Positions 14,235-18,243 of a stretch of DNA of 18,243 bases are shown here, piece by piece. The notes beneath the pieces are model-generated. The model made no database searches and was not told where the DNA came from. It was given only the letters and a program-made list of their open reading frames with translations. Position 1 is the first letter of the stretch. Each line of letters starts with the position of its first letter. Origin of the DNA: Methylococcaceae bacterium (GTDB lineage Bacteria; Pseudomonadota; Gammaproteobacteria; Methylococcales; Methylomonadaceae); contig JABFST010000030.1 in NCBI GenBank assembly GCA_013140465.1, positions 1 through 18,243 on the forward strand. The letters run 5' to 3'. The translations under genes and the position numbers were made by a program.

Positions 14235-15153
14235 AGTGAGCGGCAGGTTCGAACAAGGCATACTGCTGAGGTTTAGGTAGGCGATAATCTGTTGGTTTGT
14301 GCGTAAGTTTGTTAGTCAGCGCATAGGAAAGATATAGGGATTCATAAGTCACTTCATCACGCCCCAGTAAAGTTGCCTGGCTAGAACGCCCGGCCTCCAA
14401 CTCAACACGGGTAAGATCAAGCGAAGCGGGTAGTAGCTCTCCAAATGTCTTGTCACCCCTGCGCCCATCGTAGCTCACAATATAAGGAATTTCCCTTGAA
14501 TTAAGCTCCTCAAGAGCGGACACAAAATCTCCATGATAAATGCCAGAAAAATAACGCGAATCTCGCTCACCACATACACCTTGGTAGGGGGGGTCCATAT
14601 AAACGAGATCGGTTGTTTTTGCCTTGACCAAAATATCCCTGTAATCCAAAGATAAAAATTCTGTTTTCTTTTTTAATAACGCGGAAACACCAAAAATATT
14701 CGCTCGCATCGTTTTCGGTTGAGTACCATAGCGTCTTTTATCTGGGCTTTGATTAAACATCCCATCAGAGTTGTATCTAACTGAACCTTTTACACATCTT
14801 GCTAATAAATATAGAAAAAGGCGCGGATCTTGTGTGCGGTTAAAATCTTCTCTAACCCTGTAATAATGCTCGATTGAATTGCTATGTTGTTCATTCCAAA
14901 CAGCCTCATAAAACGATGCTGTCTCAATCGGAAATTCAACGATTAACCGTAATAATTCGGCTAATGGTTTATTCAGGTCATTAATAAGATAGGATTTCGC
15001 CATCTGGCGAGCAGCAACAGCAATGCTAATTGCGGCAGAACCTGAAAAGGGCTCGATCAGGCAGTTAACGTCTTTGGGAACGTACTGCAAGATGACAGAA
15101 GCCAAGTTCCGTTTGCTGCCTTGATATTGGATAGGGTGTGGGATACTTTTCAT
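14227..15153 (-). CDS. DNA adenine methyltransferase (D12 class)
   Basis: The protein has 308 residues. It carries the order of motifs of Dam-like N6-adenine methyltransferases: YQGSK (10-14, motif X, AdoMet pocket), EPFSGSAAIS (34-43, motif I), INDLN (57-61, motif II) and DPPY (187-190, the catalytic motif IV). The region about 85-150 would be the target-recognition part. It probably protects host DNA from the coupled HNH nuclease just downstream; a Dam-like regulatory role is less likely given the partner. The start lacks a clear Shine-Dalgarno sequence. AT content is visibly higher than in the flanking fumarase and sdhB genes, which fits horizontal transfer. The unit sits between two direct copies of the M element (13378-13460 and 15206-15289). 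Family call is secure; specificity is unknown. Confidence 0.94.
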   Translation of the reverse strand: MKSIPHPIQYQGSKRNLASVILQYVPKDVNCLIEPFSGSAAISIAVAARQMAKSYLINDLNKPLAELLRLIVEFPIETASFYEAVWNEQHSNSIEHYYRVREDFNRTQDPRLFLYLLARCVKGSVRYNSDGMFNQSPDKRRYGTQPKTMRANIFGVSALLKKKTEFLSLDYRDILVKAKTTDLVYMDPPYQGVCGERDSRYFSGIYHGDFVSALEELNSREIPYIVSYDGRRGDKTFGELLPASLDLTRVELEAGRSSQATLLGRDEVTYESLYLSYALTNKLTHKPTDYRLPKPQQYALFEPAAHYV

Positions 15154-15186
15154 GCGATCATTTTACTTGAGTTGGCAACCAAAAGC

Positions 15187-15195
15187 ACCTAACGC
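15187..15195 (-). other. Cassette-type core site upstream of the methyltransferase
   Basis: On the minus strand the sequence reads GCGTTAGGT, preceded by GCGCTGAACTTT. GTTAGGT fits the integron core consensus GTTRRRY, and the preceding GCTGAAC looks like an attC L' arm. It lies 34 bp before the methyltransferase start codon, where a cassette would begin. Short motif, so chance remains possible. Confidence 0.3.
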
Positions 15196-15205
15196 AAAGT
15201 TCAGC

Positions 15206-15289
15206 GCGTAGGGTGTGGTGAGGAACGAACCGCACCGCTCGAGTCTTCCGCGAATGATGCGGTTCGCTTAAGGCTCACCGCATCCTACG
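15206..15289. mobile_element. MITE-like element M, copy 2
   Basis: 84 bp, the same imperfect palindrome as at 13378-13460 and 16457-16540, in the same orientation and only a few bases different. It lies between the methyltransferase and the peptidase gene. The intergenic stretch 15154-15545 otherwise holds a second palindrome (15305-15331), AT-rich DNA with the likely promoter of the peptidase gene, and the core-like sites described separately. Confidence 0.8.
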
Positions 15290-15304
15290 GGCTGAATTGG
15301 GCAT

Positions 15305-15331
15305 GGCGGTTTGCCTATCGGCGAAACCGCC
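15305..15331. repeat. Palindrome flanked by CCTACGGGCT direct repeats
   Basis: GGCGGTTT (15305-15312) pairs with AAACCGCC (15324-15331) over an 11-base loop that has its own GCC/GGC pairing. The 10-mer CCTACGGGCT stands on both sides (15284-15293 and 15331-15340), the left one overlapping the end of M copy 2. This suggests one small repeat inserted into, or recombined with, another. Confidence 0.6.
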
Positions 15332-15507
15332 CTACGGGCTACTACCAAACATCCGAATTTATGTGGTATTTGTCCGCTTGACATGTCGCTTTTGCTTAGG
15401 CTAAAGTCCCGTCCAATCTGGAGTTTTTAAGAAAAATTTTGGATTAGACGACATTTTTAAAAGACATTTTTAAAATAGGTATACTTTAAATTTGTCGTAT
15501 TTATCAC

Positions 15508-15514
15508 GTTAGGC
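15508..15514 (+). other. Cassette-type core site upstream of the peptidase gene
   Basis: ACGTTAGGC fits the integron core GTTRRRY and lies 31 bp before the start codon of the peptidase gene, oriented as the start of a cassette would be. No clear left-hand L' arm precedes it. Confidence 0.3.
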
Positions 15515-15545
15515 TGAACGTTAACACTTCATCGAGGATGGGCAT

Positions 15546-16118
15546 ATGACTTTAGCAAGAAACTTAGAGATCGCAGAATCTGCGATTAGCAACATTTCCA
15601 AGCTTGGAATTATCTCAAGTAACAAGATCGCCCACCGGATTAAAGCATCTGGTGGCATACAAAATGTGATCGGAACCGATCAAGGAATGCGCACTGGTAT
15701 TTTGGGCGTAGCTGGTATAAATATTCAAACACTTCGTGGTATGACCCCAGCCGGTCTCCGGCAGATGGCCGGTCGAGCCGCACTGTCAAAATCTGGTAAT
15801 TGTGGTGAACTAGCTATGGTGGCCGCAATTCATATGATAGACACCGGGGGGACACCTGTGCATCTGATGTGGTTTACGACACCGGGCTATGACCACATGT
15901 GGGCGACGATCGGCGTTCACCCAGCTTGGCAGGCAGACAATCTACGTTCTTGGGGTGCTGAGGCTGTATGGGTAGATCCTTGGCAGACTGATGATGGAAT
16001 TGCTTTTTCCATAGAAGATTTTGTAGCAGGGAAAGTGCGGAACCTCAATGCCATTTACAACTGCAACACGAAAGAGCTGGTTGAAGCAGGTGGAATCCAG
16101 GGCGTGGTTGTCGGATAA
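15546..16118 (+). CDS. Solitary papain-like cysteine peptidase or deamidase (effector/toxin-like)
   Basis: The product has 190 residues and no signal peptide. Three motifs in order suggest a Cys-His-Asp triad of the papain/transglutaminase fold: SGNCGELA with Cys86, YDHMWATIG with His117, and VWVDPWQ with Asp144. GNC(G/x)E, D/H-x-x-W and V(D)PW at about this spacing occur in bacterial effectors and polymorphic-toxin peptidase domains; a Pasteurella toxin-like deamidase is one option. Residues 1-75 are of unknown fold and contain many Ile/Gly residues. GAGG about 8 nt upstream supports the start. Neighbours give no immunity protein, secretion gene or substrate. It lies between GTTAGGC (15508) and GCCTAAC (16170) sites and close to MITE-like DNA, so it looks like an accessory gene. 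I do not recognise a precise family; the triad is read from the sequence and its activity is inferred. Confidence 0.75.
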   Translation: MTLARNLEIAESAISNISKLGIISSNKIAHRIKASGGIQNVIGTDQGMRTGILGVAGINIQTLRGMTPAGLRQMAGRAALSKSGNCGELAMVAAIHMIDTGGTPVHLMWFTTPGYDHMWATIGVHPAWQADNLRSWGAEAVWVDPWQTDDGIAFSIEDFVAGKVRNLNAIYNCNTKELVEAGGIQGVVVG

Positions 16119-16169
16119 GCGAGGTAGGCAAGGGTGAGCTTTGCGAATCCCTGCAAATTTAACAACCAA

Positions 16170-16189
16170 GCCTAACTCAACGTTCCAGG
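16170..16189 (+). other. attC-like left half-site past the peptidase gene
   Basis: GCCTAAC (16170-16176), a 5-base spacer TCAAC, then GTTCCAGG (16182-16189), again the order of an integron attC left arm. It is interrupted by the repeat module that begins at 16187, and no right arm is seen. Confidence 0.35.
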
Positions 16190-16211
16190 GCCGTAGGATG
16201 TGGTGAGCGAT

Positions 16212-16352
16212 AGAGACTGTGAAAGTATTTCAAATACTCACAAAAAGGTGCTTTTTATTTTCGTAAGCCTTTGTTTTAATTAGAGACTGGAGTGAAAAAA
16301 CATGTTTTTTCAGTCCGATGAGCAAGCTTACGTTAATTCTTTCACAGTCTCT
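16212..16352. mobile_element. MITE-like element N, copy 2 (intact)
   Basis: 141 bp with perfect 14-bp terminal inverted repeats, AGAGACTGTGAAAG at 16212-16225 and CTTTCACAGTCTCT at 16339-16352. CGAT stands on each side (16208-16211 and 16353-16356) as a likely target-site duplication. Removing the element and one CGAT restores GTGAGCGATAGCGAACCGCATC, which reads like the left arm of an M element. No coding capacity; the transposase that moved it is not in this window. Confidence 0.82.
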
Positions 16353-16456
16353 CGATAGCGAACCGCATCAATCGCTTCATTCCCCCGCCACATGGCATGG
16401 GTCTATATTTTGGCATCCCCCAACCCGTAAGATGGGTAGCGGGGATAGAGTGCAGC

Positions 16457-16540
16457 GCGTAGGGTGTGGTGAGGAATGAACCGCACCGCTCGAGTCTCCC
16501 GCGAATGATGCGGTTCGCTTAAGGCTCACCGCATCCTACG
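16457..16540. mobile_element. MITE-like element M, copy 3
   Basis: 84 bp and almost identical to M copies 1 and 2, same orientation. All three are preceded by CAGC directly before GCGTAGG, so the shared segment is slightly longer than the palindrome. It lies just past the end of the leftward CFI-box gene. Confidence 0.8.
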
Positions 16541-16555
16541 GGCTTACGGGTTACG

Positions 16556-17143
16556 CTAGTGTTTTGTTTTAGCACACGTTACCGCGTTGACCTCATTGAT
16601 TTTCGACCTACCAGGCTTGGCTTCAAGCTCCATTGTCATTTCTTCATATAGCTGAAACGCCTCATTATACTTGCCGTCGTAAATAAGTTTAATGGCTGCA
16701 TCTATATCTTTATATATCGACTCCCATACCATTTGAGAATCTTCCATATCGCTAATCCTGTTTACGATACTTGGCGCCAACTTGTAATATGTTTTGACGG
16801 CCTCTCTTCCATTTTCGGTGGTGAGTAAAAAATTATCCCGGAATTTTCTTAATATCTGTAATTCATCACAGTTATCACCAAGCCCACGAGCTTTCATGCA
16901 GGCAGTAGTAAGATAGCAGCCACCACTGCTGCCACTTGAACTCCCACCCGAAGAACTTTCATTTTTTGACTGTAGTTCTTTCCACGCAGCCGCTTCTGCT
17001 TTTGATCTACTTTCAGAATCAAACCCTTTTCCAATATTGCCAGTTTTTGCATCCTTAATTTCCACTTTTTCGTACGTTCCGGCAAGCCCAATCCCAAAAG
17101 GTGCCCTCGTTTCCGTACTCTTATCAGTCTTGTATCTGCTCAT
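16556..17143 (-). CDS. CFI-box-CTERM-type protein with Ser/Gly linker
   Basis: The product has 195 residues from the ATG at 17143, which has AGGAGA upstream; an upstream ATG at 17173 lies before this ribosome-binding site. Residues 1-58 form a small polar domain I do not recognise. A Ser/Gly linker (63-75) leads to CYLTTACM (76-83), followed by LRKFRDNFLL (98-107), GR (112-113) and YYKLAP (119-124). That is the pattern of the CFI-box domain (usually CFIATAAYG, then LRxFRDxxL, GRxxVxxYYxxxP), a domain of unknown role seen at the ends of many bacterial proteins. Here Phe-Ile-Ala is replaced by Tyr-Leu-Thr, and the box is followed by about 70 helical residues rather than ending the protein. The last 11 codons (VNAVTCAKTKH) lie inside the repeat module also found at 13457-13494, so the natural end may have been replaced. 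No function is assigned. Confidence 0.75.
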   Translation of the reverse strand: MSRYKTDKSTETRAPFGIGLAGTYEKVEIKDAKTGNIGKGFDSESRSKAEAAAWKELQSKNESSSGGSSSGSSGGCYLTTACMKARGLGDNCDELQILRKFRDNFLLTTENGREAVKTYYKLAPSIVNRISDMEDSQMVWESIYKDIDAAIKLIYDGKYNEAFQLYEEMTMELEAKPGRSKINEVNAVTCAKTKH

Positions 17144-17404
17144 CACGTTATCTCCTACTCTAATTTGCCGCAACCGTTAAACCCTAAGCGTGCGGTATCG
17201 CATTAGGACGCCCAACTATAATTAGACATCCTAATTGCCGCAAAACACTGCATCAAACAGTTGCCTAAATGATTATAAAAATTATAAATCACTGTTATTT
17301 CATTTAGTTGCACAGATTTAGCACATCCTAAACCGAATACAGGTAGCATCATCAGAAACATAAGACATCGAATCTATAAATATCTACCAGTAGCGATAGT
17401 AACC
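17144..17404. other. AT-rich intergenic region between sdhE and the CFI-box gene
   Basis: It holds AATTAG-ACATC-CTAATT (17220-17236), a 6-bp inverted repeat, and a related ATTAGGA at 17202-17208, plus two TATAAT boxes on the minus strand (17277-17272 and 17286-17281) that could drive the CFI-box gene. No good -35 box is seen. The stretch is clearly richer in A+T than the sdh genes. Confidence 0.4.
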
Positions 17405-17668
17405 CTAAAATTTGACCAACGCAAACGCCCTTATCTTCCCAACCAAACCCTTCATAGCCCCTGCTTCCACCTCCAAATCCCCCAGTAACAGCCCTATTAG
17501 CTCATCGTCCTCACGGGCCAACAGTTCGACAAACAAGGCTTTTTCCTCGGCATCGGCTAGCGCATATCCTAAATCCAGAAAACTCAGCAACAGAAAATCC
17601 AGCTCTTTCGTGCCACGTCGGCATTGCCATTGCAATTTGTTTTGCGGTGGGGTGGGCGCGTTGGTCAT
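17405..17668 (-). CDS. sdhE: FAD assembly factor SdhE
   Basis: The product has 87 residues from the ATG at 17668, normal for the family. NKLQWQCRRGTKELDFLLLSFL (10-31) carries the RGxxE motif (Arg18-Gly19-x-x-Glu22) that is needed for covalent FAD attachment to the flavoprotein subunit of succinate dehydrogenase; LAREDDELIGLLLGD (50-64) is the second conserved block. The gene follows sdhB with a 119-bp spacer, as expected for an sdh operon. The frame is open upstream to 17893, but that part overlaps sdhB and reads as low-complexity sequence from the repeat in the spacer, so the ATG at 17668 is chosen. Confidence 0.93.
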   Translation of the reverse strand: MTNAPTPPQNKLQWQCRRGTKELDFLLLSFLDLGYALADAEEKALFVELLAREDDELIGLLLGDLEVEAGAMKGLVGKIRAFALVKF

Positions 17669-17717
17669 AGGTGTATCTGATATAGTGAACGCAGGAAGGA
17701 AAGAGATATTAAATCCC

Positions 17718-17738
17718 CCTCTCCCTGAGGGAGAGGGA
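17718..17738. repeat. 9-bp inverted repeat in the sdhB-sdhE spacer
   Basis: CCCTCTCCC and GGGAGAGGG flank TGA. This sequence is a common dispersed repeat in Gammaproteobacteria as far as I recall. Lying within the operon, it could reduce read-through or stabilise the sdhB end of the mRNA. Confidence 0.7.
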
Positions 17739-17787
17739 TTAAGGCGCGTGTGGGGCGGTGTTAGCCGCACCCACTGCGTAGAGAGGT

Positions 17788-18243
17788 TTAGCCGAGTTTG
17801 CGTTGTACCAGCAGCTTTTTGGTTTCGGCGATGGCTTTGGCGGGGTTTAAGCCTTTGGGGCAGGTGTCGGTGCAGTTCATGATGGTGTGGCAACGGTAGA
17901 GTTTGAACGGGTCTTCCAGTTCGTCCAAGCGTTCGCCGGTGTTTTCGTCACGGCTGTCTGCCAACCAACGGTAGGCTTGCAATAAAATGGCAGGGCCCAG
18001 ATAGCGTTCGCTGTTCCACCAATAGCTAGGGCAGCTGGTTGAGCAACAGGCGCACAGCACGCATTCATATAGGCCGTCGAGTTTTTCGCGGTCTTCTTTG
18101 CTTTGCAGGCGTTCGCTGTCCGCAGGTGCGGGGGTTTGGGTGTCTATCCACGGTTTGATCGACGCGTATTGGGCGTAGAAATGGGTCATGTCCGGCACTA
18201 AATCTTTAACGACTTGCATGTGCGGCAGCGGAAAGATTTTGAT
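17788..18243 (-). CDS. sdhB: Succinate dehydrogenase iron-sulfur subunit, 5' end outside the window
   Basis: The frame enters from the right edge; 151 C-terminal residues are visible, starting [19 protein letters not shown]. The N-terminal [2Fe-2S] ferredoxin domain is therefore mostly outside. The C-terminal helical domain shows [18 protein letters not shown] (the [4Fe-4S] cluster and first [3Fe-4S] Cys) and [19 protein letters not shown] (the [3Fe-4S] cysteines and the last [4Fe-4S] Cys), closely matching E. coli SdhB. The subunit passes electrons from the flavoprotein to quinone in complex II at the inner membrane. sdhE follows downstream, and sdhC, sdhD and sdhA should lie to the right of the window. 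Confidence 0.97.
   Translation of the reverse strand: MKIFPLPHMQVVKDLVPDMTHFYAQYASIKPWIDTQTPAPADSERLQSKEDREKLDGLYECVLCACCSTSCPSYWWNSERYLGPAILLQAYRWLADSRDENTGERLDELEDPFKLYRCHTIMNCTDTCPKGLNPAKAIAETKKLLVQRKLG

Larger units (their letters stand above)
16187..16590. repeat. Repeat module, right copy (long form)
   Basis: 404 bp related to 13216-13494. It consists, left to right, of the left part of an M-like element (GTAGGATGTGGTGAGCGAT), element N, the rest of that M-like element (AGCGAACCGCATC), about 90 bp with GGGT/ACCC-type short repeats, a full M copy, and a 38-bp stretch (16553-16590) that contains the last codons of the CFI-box gene. It fills the 16119-16555 gap; no gene was found in it. 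Confidence 0.88.

Noticed and set aside
14235..14261. Upstream ATG for the HNH gene
   Set aside because: It would extend the overlap with the methyltransferase to 35 nt without adding conserved residues; the ATG at 14234 is simpler, though not proven.
13216..17143. Complete integron or transposon
   Set aside because: No integrase, transposase or full attC fold was found, so only core-like half-sites and MITE-like elements are claimed.
17669..17893. Extended N-terminus of SdhE
   Set aside because: It overlaps the end of sdhB in another frame, and its sequence derives from the inverted repeat in the spacer.
1..18243. tRNA, rRNA or known riboswitch
   Set aside because: I read the gaps for cloverleaf, rRNA and riboswitch signatures and saw none; a covariance-model scan would be needed to exclude small RNAs.

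Overview
The window looks like a chromosomal segment of a gammaproteobacterium. It carries OmpA, biosynthetic SpeA, a class I fumarase and an sdhB-sdhE pair, plus many short palindromic repeats of the kind seen in methanotrophs and other environmental Gammaproteobacteria. The order Methylococcales is a guess from this overall look; no methane-oxidation gene is present. Both ends cut through genes (an OmpA-family porin at the left, sdhB at the right).

Left part (1-4.8 kb): the end of an OmpA-like protein with a strong terminator, then a two-gene operon read leftward. Its first gene is a 900-residue membrane sensor that joins a PAS domain, a SpoIIE-type PP2C phosphatase and a GHKL/anti-sigma-type ATPase. 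The second overlaps it by 4 nt and joins a STAS anti-anti-sigma domain to a PhnD-like ligand-binding domain. Together they hold every role of a partner-switching circuit except the final target.

Middle (4.8-11.5 kb): a 790-bp gene-free stretch with palindromes; a multi-pass membrane protein (DUF5765-like); an 81-aa DUF7220-like membrane protein; and a short PAP2-like protein. Next comes a tract of six 133-bp tandem repeats. Each repeat holds a nested palindrome plus a decayed copy of the start of the neighbouring PAP2-like gene. Two genes then form a leftward operon, speA (arginine decarboxylase) and a beta-hydroxyacid dehydrogenase, followed by an AbrB/MazF-type toxin-antitoxin pair.

Right part (11.7-18.2 kb): fumarase and, 4.6 kb further on, sdhB-sdhE frame an accessory island at 13.2-17.2 kb. 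The island holds an adenine methyltransferase with an overlapping HNH endonuclease gene (probably a type II restriction-modification system), a solitary papain-like cysteine peptidase with an effector/toxin look, and a CFI-box protein. Two related copies of a 280-400 bp repeat module bracket the first three genes. Each module is built from two nested MITE-like elements. GTTAGGC/GCCTAAC core sites at the gene edges suggest that some of these genes may once have been integron cassettes. No integrase, transposase, tRNA, rRNA or CRISPR array was found.
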